A stretch of DNA of 5,358 bases from contig JBKDNL010000218.1 in NCBI GenBank assembly GCA_046343415.1, positions 1-5,358 of the forward strand, given 5' to 3'. Each line of letters begins with the position of its first letter. Position 1 is the first letter of the stretch. The stretch is from JALHMQ01 sp020248785 (GTDB lineage Bacteria; Pseudomonadota; Gammaproteobacteria; Burkholderiales; Burkholderiaceae_F). Under the pieces are notes generated by a model, which saw only the letters and a list, made by a program, of their open reading frames with translations, was not told where the DNA came from and searched no databases. The position numbers and the translations under genes are program-made. Positions 1 through 5,092 of this stretch are shown one piece after another.

Positions 1-35
1 TGGATCGCTTGAATGTCAACAGACCCTAGATCTTG

Positions 36-181
36 TTCGACTTCGCTGGCGGAGCCAGATGAAGTCGAAGCAGGTCGCCGCTGGCGTGTTACTTCGCGGC
101 GACTATGGCGCGGTCGCGCTCCTGAGTCGCTTGACCGCGCCTTGGTCCCCTGTCGGACCGCCTAGCCTCGTTGGCGAGGCT
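36..181 (+). ncRNA. Candidate structured RNA: five adjacent hairpins
   Basis: Five stem-loops follow each other with gaps of only 2-4 nt. H1 is TTCGACTTC 36-44 with 61-69, plus inner CTGGC 46-50 with 54-58. H2 is GTCGCCGC 74-81 with 96-103. H3 is GGCGCGGTC 107-115 with 133-141, extendable by GCG 116-118 with 128-130. H4 is GGTCC 144-148 with 155-159. H5 is AGCCTCG 164-170 with 175-181, loop TTGG. Stem sequences differ, so this is not a repeat array. The bases next to the stems often form G-U pairs if read as + strand RNA (45/60, 73/104, 116/132, 143/160, 163/182), while the other strand would give C-A mismatches there. This favours a + strand transcript by inference. I match it to no known RNA family. 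Promoter and ends are unknown. It could instead be a folded single-stranded DNA end of a mobile element. Confidence 0.35.
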
Positions 182-212
182 GCTGCCAAGTCATCCGCAA
201 GCTCCGCACGTA

Positions 213-276
213 GCCTGGTCTTCCAGGCGGGTGCCAAGCGAGAAAAAGCTCGCGGGCGCTCGCCGTTCGTCGAGCG
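213..276. repeat. Second cluster of inverted repeats
   Basis: Three further stems are visible: GCCTGG 213-218 with 223-228 (loop TCTT), GCGAG 238-242 with CTCGC 249-253, and CGCTCG 257-262 with CGAGCG 271-276. The last could be enclosed by an alternative stem, CTCGC 249-253 with GCGAG 292-296, followed five bases later by five T residues at 302-306. That arrangement would be a weak terminator-like end for a + strand transcript covering the hairpin chain upstream. The individual stems are short enough that some may be chance. The cluster is recorded because it continues the structured stretch at 36-181. Confidence 0.4.
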
Positions 277-362
277 TGAGCAACGCGGCAAGCGAGACCC
301 ATTTTTGCGATGATCCGGCTGCGCCGCGCCCCGCGAACAAACTAATCGCGAGTGATGCACGT

Positions 363-398
363 GCGATTGCCAACGCCGCGCAGCGGCGAGGCAATCGC
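363..398. terminator. Strong hairpin just past the guaC stop codon
   Basis: GCGATTGCC 363-371 pairs with 390-398, and inside it CGCCGC 374-379 pairs with 383-388 around a 3-nt loop, giving 15 base pairs with a small A-rich internal loop. It begins about 15 nt beyond the guaC stop on the guaC strand, a usual place for a 3' end hairpin. No T-run follows on either strand, so it is not a classical intrinsic terminator. It may act as a 3' stabilising stem or a Rho-dependent end. On the + strand the stem extends by T-G 362/399 and G-T 361/400 wobble pairs, so it could also belong to the + strand hairpin series upstream. Confidence 0.45.
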
Positions 399-412
399 GT
401 ACATCGCGAGCG

Positions 413-1465
413 CTACGACTTGCCGAATGCTTCGTTCACCTGCTGCGTCACCCGGATGAACGTGGTGCGCTTGGTGAGTTCCTTCAGGCGACGTGCGCCG
501 ACGTAGGTGCAGGCGCTGCGCACGCCGCCGAGGATCTCCTGCACGGTGGTGGCAACCGGGCCGCGGTGCGGCACCAGCACGTCCTTGCCCTCGGCGGCGC
601 GATACTCGGCCACGCCGCCGGCGTAGCGGTCCATCGCGGCCTTGCTGCTCATGCCATAAAAGCGCTTGAACTGCGCGCCGTCACGAGTCACCACGTCGCC
701 GCCCGACTCATCGTGTCCCGCCAGCATGCCTCCGAGCATGACGAAGTCCGCGCCACCACCGTAGGCCTTGGCCACGTCCCCCGGCGTGGTGCAGCCGCCG
801 TCGGCGCAGATGTGGCCGCCCAGGCCATGCGCAGCATCCGCACACTCGATGACAGCGGACAGCTGCGGGTACCCCACGCCGGTCATCTTGCGTGTCGTGC
901 ACACCGAGCCCGGGCCGATGCCCACCTTGACGATATCCGCGCCGGAGAGGATGAGTTCCTCGGTCATTTCGCCGGTGACCACGTTGCCGGCCATGATCAC
1001 CACCTCCGGGTACGCGGCACGCATCTTTGCCACGAAGGTGGCGAAGTTCTCGTGGTAGCCGTTGGCCACATCGATGCACAGGTAGCGCAGGTGTGGATTG
1101 CCGGGGCCGCCGGCCGCGTCCATCACGCGGCGCAGCTTGTCTTCGTCGTTGCGCGTGATGCCGATCGACAGGAACGCCGCTGACTTGCGCTCCAGCGCCT
1201 GGAAAAACGCCACGAGTTCGTCGACCCCGTAGTGCTTGTGCAGGGCGGTGGACAGGCCAAAGCTTTCCAGGGCCCGCGCCATGTCCGTGGTGCCGACCGT
1301 ATCCATGTTGGCCGCGATGATGGGGATGCCCTGGTAGGCATCCTTCGCGTGCCGGAACTTCAGTTCGCGCGAGATATCGACGTCCGAGCGGGATGTCAGC
1401 GTGGAGCGCTTGGGCCGGATCAGGACATCCTTGTAGTCCAGCTTGACCTCGTGCTCGATGTGCAT
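413..1465 (-). CDS. guaC: GMP reductase
   Basis: GuaC reduces GMP to IMP with NADPH and releases ammonia, returning guanine nucleotides to the purine pool. It is a cytoplasmic (beta/alpha)8-barrel enzyme related to IMP dehydrogenase. The 350-residue product is close to the usual length of about 347. It begins with the family's N-terminal KLDYKDVLIRPKRSTL block (residues 8-23). It carries the catalytic loop GIGPGSVCTTR with Cys189, the DGG phosphate-binding segment near 222-224, GGML near 245-248 and YGMSSKAAM at 270-278. There is no CBS-domain insertion, which separates it from IMP dehydrogenase. The start at 1465 is chosen because homology begins there and GGAAGG lies about 6 nt upstream. 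A further-upstream ATG at 1570 would add 35 non-homologous residues. The gene stands alone, divergent from msrP, and its leader contains an intrinsic terminator. Confidence 0.96.
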   Translation of the reverse strand: MHIEHEVKLDYKDVLIRPKRSTLTSRSDVDISRELKFRHAKDAYQGIPIIAANMDTVGTTDMARALESFGLSTALHKHYGVDELVAFFQALERKSAAFLSIGITRNDEDKLRRVMDAAGGPGNPHLRYLCIDVANGYHENFATFVAKMRAAYPEVVIMAGNVVTGEMTEELILSGADIVKVGIGPGSVCTTRKMTGVGYPQLSAVIECADAAHGLGGHICADGGCTTPGDVAKAYGGGADFVMLGGMLAGHDESGGDVVTRDGAQFKRFYGMSSKAAMDRYAGGVAEYRAAEGKDVLVPHRGPVATTVQEILGGVRSACTYVGARRLKELTKRTTFIRVTQQVNEAFGKS

Positions 1466-1470
1466 CGGGG

Positions 1471-1476
1471 ACCTTC
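1471..1476 (-). promoter_or_regulatory. Ribosome binding site of guaC
   Basis: Read on the minus strand, GGAAGG lies 5-6 nt before the ATG at 1465-1463. It is a good Shine-Dalgarno match and decides the guaC start in favour of 1465 over the in-frame ATG at 1570. Confidence 0.7.
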
Positions 1477-1502
1477 CGTGCTGTGGCGGGCAAGCGCTGC
1501 GC

Positions 1503-1538
1503 AAAAAAAGCGCCGGGACCGCGTGGGCGGTCCGGCGC
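1503..1538 (-). terminator. Intrinsic terminator in the guaC upstream region
   Basis: On the minus strand a GC-rich stem (GCGCCGG 1510-1516 with CCGGCGC 1532-1538, then ACCGC 1518-1522 with GCGGT 1527-1531, one bulged base at 1517, 4-nt loop) is followed directly by seven T residues (1509-1503). This is the standard form of a Rho-independent terminator. The nearest gene on the right, msrP, runs the other way, so no minus-strand gene ends here. The terminator therefore either attenuates guaC's own leader transcript or stops minus-strand read-through coming across msrQ-msrP from lysA. The stem ends about 38 nt before the guaC start codon. On the + strand the A-run precedes the stem, so it is not a terminator in that direction. 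Confidence 0.8.
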
Positions 1539-1564
1539 AAGACGCAAGTGTACGTCGCGTCCGG

Positions 1565-1593
1565 ATGCAACCCGTAAGCTCCGACAGCGTCAA
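1565..1593 (-). promoter_or_regulatory. Candidate guaC promoter
   Basis: Read on the minus strand, TTGACG (1593-1588) and TTGCAT (1570-1565) are separated by 17 nt. The -35 box matches 5 of 6 and the -10 only 3 of 6. Transcription from here would start near 1558 and run through the terminator at 1538-1503 before reaching guaC, as an attenuated leader would require. Alternatives are a TTGACT at 1617-1612, or a TACACT -10-like box at 1552-1547 that has no good -35. None is strong, so this is tentative. Confidence 0.25.
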
Positions 1594-1629
1594 ACGACCA
1601 AGTGCCATCACAGTCAACCTGGGACCATC

Positions 1630-2583
1630 ATGCTGATCCGCCAGCCCGCCGCCATCGCCCCTTCCGAGATCACCCCTGAGCGGGTCTGGCGTCGGCGCCG
1701 TGACCTGGTGCAGGCGGCAGCTGCGGCGGGCGTGTTGGGCAGCGCCGGCCCGGCGTTTGCGCAGAAGCCCGCCGCGCAGCGCCTGCCGGGCAAGCCCAGC
1801 CCGCTGTCGACGATGGAAAAAGCCACCGCGTATAAGCTGGTGACCGAGTATTGCAACTTCTACGAGTTCGGAACAGAAAAGGAGGACCCCCCCCAGTACG
1901 CGCCAAAGTTTCTCAAGCCCCGCCCGTGGAGCGTGATGGTCGAGGGCGAAGTGAACAAGCCGCGCCGCTTCGACATCGAGGATCTTTTGAAGCTCGCGCC
2001 GGTGGAAGAGCGCGTGTACAGGCTGCGTTGCGTTGAAGCGTGGTCGGCGGTGGTGCCCTGGGTCGGCTATCCTCTGGCGGCGTTGATCAAGGCGGTGGAG
2101 CCGACCGGCAACGCCAAGTTCGTCGAGTTCACGACACTGGCGGATCCCAAGCAAATGCCGGGGCTGCGCTCGTCGGTGCTCAAATGGCCGTACACCGAAG
2201 GGCTGCGCATGGACGAAGCGCTGCATCCGCTGACGCTGCTCACCTTTGGTTTGTACGGCGAGGTGCTGCCGCATCAGAACGGCGCGCCGCTACGCATCGT
2301 GGTGCCGTGGAAGTACGGCTTCAAGAGTGCGAAAAGCCTGGTGCGCGTTCGTTTCGTCGAGAAGCAGCCCGTGAACAGCTGGCAGGAATCCGCACCCCAC
2401 GAGTACGGCTTTTACTCCAACGTGAATCCGACCGTCGATCACCCGCGCTGGAGCCAGGCCACCGAGCGCCGGCTTGGTGAGGATGGCCTGTTCTCCAAGC
2501 GGCGGCCAACGCTCGTGTTCAACGGCTACGGCGAGCAGGTGGCGCAGCTCTATGCCGGCATGGACCTGAGGAAGAACTACTGA
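1630..2583 (+). CDS. msrP: Protein-methionine-sulfoxide reductase catalytic subunit MsrP
   Basis: MsrP (formerly YedY) is a periplasmic molybdopterin enzyme of the sulfite-oxidase fold that reduces methionine sulfoxide in oxidised envelope proteins, taking electrons from the membrane protein MsrQ. The 317-residue precursor has a Tat signal: RRRRDLVQ (21-28), an Ala/Gly-rich hydrophobic stretch and a probable cleavage after AFA (about 42-44). Cys134 in RLRCVEAWS matches the molybdenum-ligand cysteine of E. coli MsrP. Family blocks FYEFG (77-81), VPWVGYPL, HPLTLLTFG, QNGAPLRIVVPWKYGFK, EYGFYSNVNP, DHPRWSQATER and LFNGY-like VFNGY are all present in order. The ATG at 1630 is chosen because the Tat signal begins there; only a weak GGGA precedes it, and the in-frame ATG at 1483 would run through the guaC leader. 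A run of eight C residues lies at 1887-1894. msrQ follows 9 nt downstream. Confidence 0.96.
   Translation: MLIRQPAAIAPSEITPERVWRRRRDLVQAAAAAGVLGSAGPAFAQKPAAQRLPGKPSPLSTMEKATAYKLVTEYCNFYEFGTEKEDPPQYAPKFLKPRPWSVMVEGEVNKPRRFDIEDLLKLAPVEERVYRLRCVEAWSAVVPWVGYPLAALIKAVEPTGNAKFVEFTTLADPKQMPGLRSSVLKWPYTEGLRMDEALHPLTLLTFGLYGEVLPHQNGAPLRIVVPWKYGFKSAKSLVRVRFVEKQPVNSWQESAPHEYGFYSNVNPTVDHPRWSQATERRLGEDGLFSKRRPTLVFNGYGEQVAQLYAGMDLRKNY
1887..1894 (+). repeat. C8 homopolymer inside msrP
   Basis: Eight consecutive C residues span the end of an Asp codon, two Pro codons and the start of a Gln codon (residues 86-89), in a surface-type Glu/Asp/Pro segment just after the FYEFG block. The tract is in frame here. 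A gain or loss of one C would truncate MsrP early, so it is a possible slippage point. One tract of this length could also be chance in GC-rich coding DNA. Confidence 0.6.
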
Positions 2584-2592
2584 GCGGATCGC

Positions 2593-3240
2593 GTGGCAGC
2601 GACGTCCACCTTTGCCGGCCTGCCGGCTGCGCTGCCGGCGGCGACCTTCAACCGCCTGTGGTGGGTGCTGCTTGCCGTGGCGCTGCTGCCGCTGGGGCGT
2701 TTGGTCGTCTTGATCGCGACCAACGACCTCGGTGCCAACCCGGTTGAGTTCGTGATTCGCTCGCTCGGCACCTGGACGCTTGTCCTGCTGTGTGTGACCC
2801 TTGCAGTGTCGCCGCTGCGGCAGTTGACTGGCTGGACCTGGCTGGTGCGCCTGCGGCGGATGTTCGGCCTCATCTGCTTTGCCTACGCCACGCTGCACAT
2901 GCTGGCCTTCGTGGGCCTCGACCAAGCCTTCGACTTTTCCGCGGTGTGGACCGAGGTGGTGAAGCGGCCCTACGTCACCGCCGGCATGGCGGCGTTCCTG
3001 CTGCTCGTTCCGCTCGCAGTGACGTCGACCAACGGCATGGTGCGCCGCCTCGGTGGGCGCGCCTGGCAGCGGCTGCACCGGCTCGTGTACTTGATCGCGC
3101 TGCTGGCGATCCTGCACTACTGGTGGCACAAGGCCGGCAAGAACGACTTTTCCGAGGTGATGGCCTACGCGGCCGTCATCGGCGTGCTGCTAGGCTTTCG
3201 GGTGTGGCGCTGGTTGGGAACGCGCGCCGCAGAAAACTAG
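2593..3240 (+). CDS. msrQ: Protein-methionine-sulfoxide reductase haem-binding subunit MsrQ
   Basis: MsrQ (formerly YedZ) is an inner-membrane b-type haem protein of the ferric-reductase-like superfamily that passes electrons from the respiratory chain or flavin reductase to periplasmic MsrP. The 215-residue product has about six hydrophobic segments (roughly 22-42, 58-75, 90-108, 130-147, 164-178, 187-205). Candidate haem-ligand histidines are His102 in ATLHM, His162 in QRLHRLVYL and His175 in LHYWW, matching family positions. RLRRMFGL (87-94) and TSTNGM (145-150) are also typical blocks. The start is GTG at 2593, because a stop (the msrP TGA) lies 9 nt upstream and no other start codon fits between. 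The Shine-Dalgarno is weak, suggesting translation coupled to msrP. The stop codon overlaps the lysA stop. Confidence 0.94.
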   Translation: MAATSTFAGLPAALPAATFNRLWWVLLAVALLPLGRLVVLIATNDLGANPVEFVIRSLGTWTLVLLCVTLAVSPLRQLTGWTWLVRLRRMFGLICFAYATLHMLAFVGLDQAFDFSAVWTEVVKRPYVTAGMAAFLLLVPLAVTSTNGMVRRLGGRAWQRLHRLVYLIALLAILHYWWHKAGKNDFSEVMAYAAVIGVLLGFRVWRWLGTRAAEN

Positions 3241-4508
3241 GGTAGCAGCGACTCGCCCGCGAAAAGCGCTTCGACCGTCTCGCGGCGGCGCACCACGTAC
3301 ACCGTGCTGCCATCGACGATGACCTCGGCCGGGCGGCCGCGCGTGTTGTAGTTGCTGGCCATGCTCATGCCGTAGGCACCGGCATCCGTGATGGCGAGCA
3401 GATCGCCGGGCGAAATGGCCAAGTCGCGGTCGCGCGCGAGCCAGTCGCCCGACTCGCACACCGGGCCGACGATGTCATAGCGCGCCTCGGCCGCTGTGGC
3501 CGGCTGCACGGTCTTCACGTTCATCCACGCCTGGTACAGCGCGGGCCGCATCAGGTCGTTCATCGCGGCATCGACGATCGCGAAGTTCTTTGTCTCGCCG
3601 TGCTTGAGCAGCAGCACGCGCGTGAGCAGCGCACCGGCACGCCCGATGATCGAGCGGCCCGGTTCGACCATGATCGTCTTGTTGCCATGGCCGCGCGCAT
3701 CGACGCGTGCCAGCAGGGCGCGGATCAGCGCCTCCGGCGCCGGCGGCGTCTCATCGCGGTAGGCGATGCCCAGGCCCCCGCCGAAGTCGATGTGGTGCAG
3801 GTGGACGCCCTCGTGCTCGAGGGCATCGACAAGATCAAGGAGGCGGTCGGCCGCGTCCACGTACGGCCGCACCTCGGTGATCTGCGAGCCGATATGGCAA
3901 TCGATGCCAACCACCGTCAGGTGCGGCGAGGCGGCCGCGCGGCGGTACAACGCCAGCGTGTCGGCATAGGCCACCCCGAACTTGTTGGATTTCAGCCCCG
4001 TGGTGATGTAGGGGTGCGTCTTCGGGTCGACATCCGGGTTGGTGCGTACCGACACTGGCGCACGCTTGCGCAGGCGTGCGGCAACGCGCTCAACGGTCTC
4101 CAGCTCCGCGATCGACTCGAGGTTAAAGCTCAGGATATCCGCCTTCAGCGCGGCCTCGATCTCGGCCTCGCTCTTGCCGACACCCGAGAACACCACCTTG
4201 GCCGGGTCACCACCGGCGGCAAGCGCACGCGCCAGTTCGCCGCCCGAGACGATGTCAAAGCCGCTGCCTTCGCGAGCCAGCAGGTTGAGCACCGCCAGGT
4301 TCGGGTTGGCCTTCATCGCGTAGCACACCAGCGCGCGCCGGCCTTGCAGCGCCTGCGCATAACCGCGGTAGGCGGCGAGCAGCGCCGCTTTGGAATAGAC
4401 GTAAGTTGGGGTGCCGAAGCGCGCCGCGATGCTGGCAAGCGCGACCTCCTCGCAGTGCAGGTCGCCATGGCGCGCGTGAAAGACGTCTGCGCGGGAGTTG
4501 AAGGACAT
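3237..4508 (-). CDS. lysA: Diaminopimelate decarboxylase
   Basis: LysA removes CO2 from meso-2,6-diaminopimelate to give L-lysine, the last step of bacterial lysine synthesis. It is a cytoplasmic PLP enzyme of the fold-III (alanine racemase-like) barrel group. The 423-residue protein has Lys66 in CYAMKANPN (Schiff-base lysine), His205 in HIGSQ, the GGG phosphate-binding loop at 243-245, EPGR at 282-285, the catalytic CESGD at 351-355 with Cys351, and GAYG with Tyr379 near the C-terminus. All key residues are present and the length is normal. The start at 4508 lies 5 nt after the lptM stop, so the two genes form an operon. The Shine-Dalgarno is poor, which fits translational coupling. The gene converges with msrQ, and the two stop codons overlap in one CTAG. 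Confidence 0.97.
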   Translation of the reverse strand: MSFNSRADVFHARHGDLHCEEVALASIAARFGTPTYVYSKAALLAAYRGYAQALQGRRALVCYAMKANPNLAVLNLLAREGSGFDIVSGGELARALAAGGDPAKVVFSGVGKSEAEIEAALKADILSFNLESIAELETVERVAARLRKRAPVSVRTNPDVDPKTHPYITTGLKSNKFGVAYADTLALYRRAAASPHLTVVGIDCHIGSQITEVRPYVDAADRLLDLVDALEHEGVHLHHIDFGGGLGIAYRDETPPAPEALIRALLARVDARGHGNKTIMVEPGRSIIGRAGALLTRVLLLKHGETKNFAIVDAAMNDLMRPALYQAWMNVKTVQPATAAEARYDIVGPVCESGDWLARDRDLAISPGDLLAITDAGAYGMSMASNYNTRGRPAEVIVDGSTVYVVRRRETVEALFAGESLLP

Positions 4509-4513
4509 GCTGG

Positions 4514-4708
4514 TTATCGTTCGGGGTCGGACGTGGGCGGCATGTCAGGCGCCTTGGGTGGTGGCGGCTGACGTTTAGGTGGATCGGGATACGGCCATGA
4601 CGCCTCGCGCGGAATGCCAGGGACGAACAGCGGCCCCTTCTGCCCGCAGCCGGCGAGCAGCACGGCGCTGGCGAGGGTGGTCCCTAGAATGAACAACAAG
4701 CGACGCAT
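4514..4708 (-). CDS. lptM: LPS translocon maturation lipoprotein LptM (YifL-like)
   Basis: This 64-residue protein has a short basic N-terminus, a hydrophobic signal segment and a lipobox LAGC at 18-21, so it should be lipidated on Cys21 and anchored in a membrane facing the periplasm. The sequence directly after the lipobox, GCGQKGPL, is the signature of the LptM/YifL family. In E. coli LptM assists disulfide maturation of the LptD-LptE translocon that inserts LPS into the outer membrane. The rest is Pro/Lys-rich (about 34-60), as in relatives. In E. coli the homologue lies between cyaY and dapF; here it lies between cyaY and lysA, also a diaminopimelate-pathway gene. Start 4708 gives the complete signal peptide; the ribosome binding site is weak. 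Confidence 0.9.
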   Translation of the reverse strand: MRRLLFILGTTLASAVLLAGCGQKGPLFVPGIPREASWPYPDPPKRQPPPPKAPDMPPTSDPER

Positions 4709-4759
4709 ATTGTTGCCAGTCTACCGAGCATCAGCACGAGAATCAGCACGAGCATCTGC
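4709..4759. promoter_or_regulatory. Divergent lptM / cyaY intergenic control region
   Basis: Only 51 bp separate the two divergent start codons, so promoters for both must lie here or reach into the genes. On the minus strand TAGACT (4723-4718) is a 4-of-6 match to a -10 box, but transcription from it would give lptM a nearly leaderless mRNA, and no matching -35 is seen. No promoter is clear for cyaY. The placement is inferred from gene layout. Confidence 0.4.
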
Positions 4760-4764
4760 ATGAC
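4730..4764. repeat. 12-bp-period tandem repeat at the cyaY start
   Basis: ATCAGCACGAG occurs at 4730-4740 and again at 4742-4752, and a degenerate third copy (ATCTGCATGAC, 8 of 11 matching) occurs at 4754-4764, all with a 12-bp period. The third copy contains the cyaY start codon, and the repeat is in frame with it. It fills most of the 51-bp space between the divergent genes lptM and cyaY, where the promoter and cyaY ribosome binding site should lie. No good Shine-Dalgarno sequence is visible for cyaY. The repeat number could vary between strains and alter expression or spacing. Confidence 0.75.
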
Positions 4765-5092
4765 CGAAACCGAGTTCATCGCCCTGGCCGAGCACACGCT
4801 CGACGCGATCGAGGCGGCCATCGAGGAAGCCAACGCGAGTGAAGCGACCGATATCGAGATCGAGCGCAGCGGCAACGTGCTCACCCTGGAGCTCGTGGAC
4901 CGCAGCAAGGTCGTCGTCAACAGCCAGACGCCGATGCAGCAACTGTGGGTCGCCGCCCGCAGCGGCGGTTTTCACTATGCGCTGAACGACGGACGCTGGC
5001 GCGACACGCGCGATGGGTCGGAACTTTATGCGTCCCTGTCGCGCATCATTTCGACGCAAGGCGGACAGGGCATCGTGCTGAAGCCGGAGTGA
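4760..5092 (+). CDS. cyaY: Iron-sulfur assembly regulator, bacterial frataxin CyaY
   Basis: CyaY is a small cytoplasmic iron-binding protein that interacts with the cysteine desulfurase IscS and tunes iron-sulfur cluster synthesis. The 110-residue product is close to E. coli CyaY (106). The N-terminal helix is acidic (Glu3, Glu5, Glu11, Asp15, Glu18, Glu22, Glu23, with Asp31, Glu33 and Glu35 following), forming the expected iron-binding ridge. It then has the beta-sheet core with LTLEL (41-45), KVVVN (50-54), the conserved QxPxxQLW segment (56-63) and GGFHY (69-73). The start at 4760 gives the family-typical short N-terminus (TETEF). The gene is divergent from lptM, as in E. coli. Its last 47 nt are overlapped on the other strand by the frame of a truncated transposase. 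Confidence 0.95.
   Translation: MTETEFIALAEHTLDAIEAAIEEANASEATDIEIERSGNVLTLELVDRSKVVVNSQTPMQQLWVAARSGGFHYALNDGRWRDTRDGSELYASLSRIISTQGGQGIVLKPE

Larger units (their letters stand above)
1..412. other. Gene-free, hairpin-rich region downstream of guaC
   Basis: No reading frame here looks like a known protein. The open frames that exist are short, overlap on both strands and have low-complexity Arg/Ala/Ser composition typical of chance frames in GC-rich DNA. The region instead holds at least nine inverted repeats with short loops, described in separate entries. Positions 1-35 hold nothing I can name beyond a 6-bp palindrome (AGATCT, 28-33). About 75 bp at 282-356 show only weak pairing, for example GCGAT 307-311 with ATCGC 345-349. 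The window edge cuts the left side, so the region may be the end of a larger element or gene lying before position 1. Confidence 0.6.

Noticed and set aside
36..181. CRISPR or REP-type array
   Set aside because: The hairpins have a rough 35-nt spacing at first, and CGCTGGCG recurs at 44-51 and 79-86, but the stem sequences are not conserved from unit to unit and there is no repeat-spacer pattern.
59..313. Short + strand frame in the hairpin region, and overlapping frames on the other strand
   Set aside because: No convincing ribosome site, no family resemblance, and the palindromic structure explains the sequence better than coding does.
1..412. tRNA, tmRNA, RNase P RNA, SRP RNA or 6S RNA
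   Set aside because: I looked for their characteristic conserved segments and cloverleaf or bubble layouts and saw none.
566..1183. Open frame of 205 codons on the + strand, antisense to guaC
   Set aside because: guaC is certain on the other strand. The frame is rich in His, Ala, Arg and Val, matches no family I know, and is the usual shadow of a GC-rich gene.
1466..1570. Upstream start for guaC giving 35 extra residues
   Set aside because: The extra part has no similarity to GuaC and runs through the terminator hairpin. The start at 1465 has a good ribosome site.
1483..1629. Upstream ATG for msrP at 1483
   Set aside because: It would place 49 unrelated residues before the Tat signal and read through the guaC leader terminator.
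1420..3129. Long minus-strand frames antisense to msrP and msrQ (about 280 codons each)
   Set aside because: Both are shadows of the certain + strand genes, with repetitive His/Arg/Gln composition and no known motif.
3600..4571. Open frame of 323 codons on the + strand, antisense to lysA and the lptM end
   Set aside because: The lysA motifs on the minus strand are complete. The antisense product is Arg/Gln/Val-rich with no recognisable domain.
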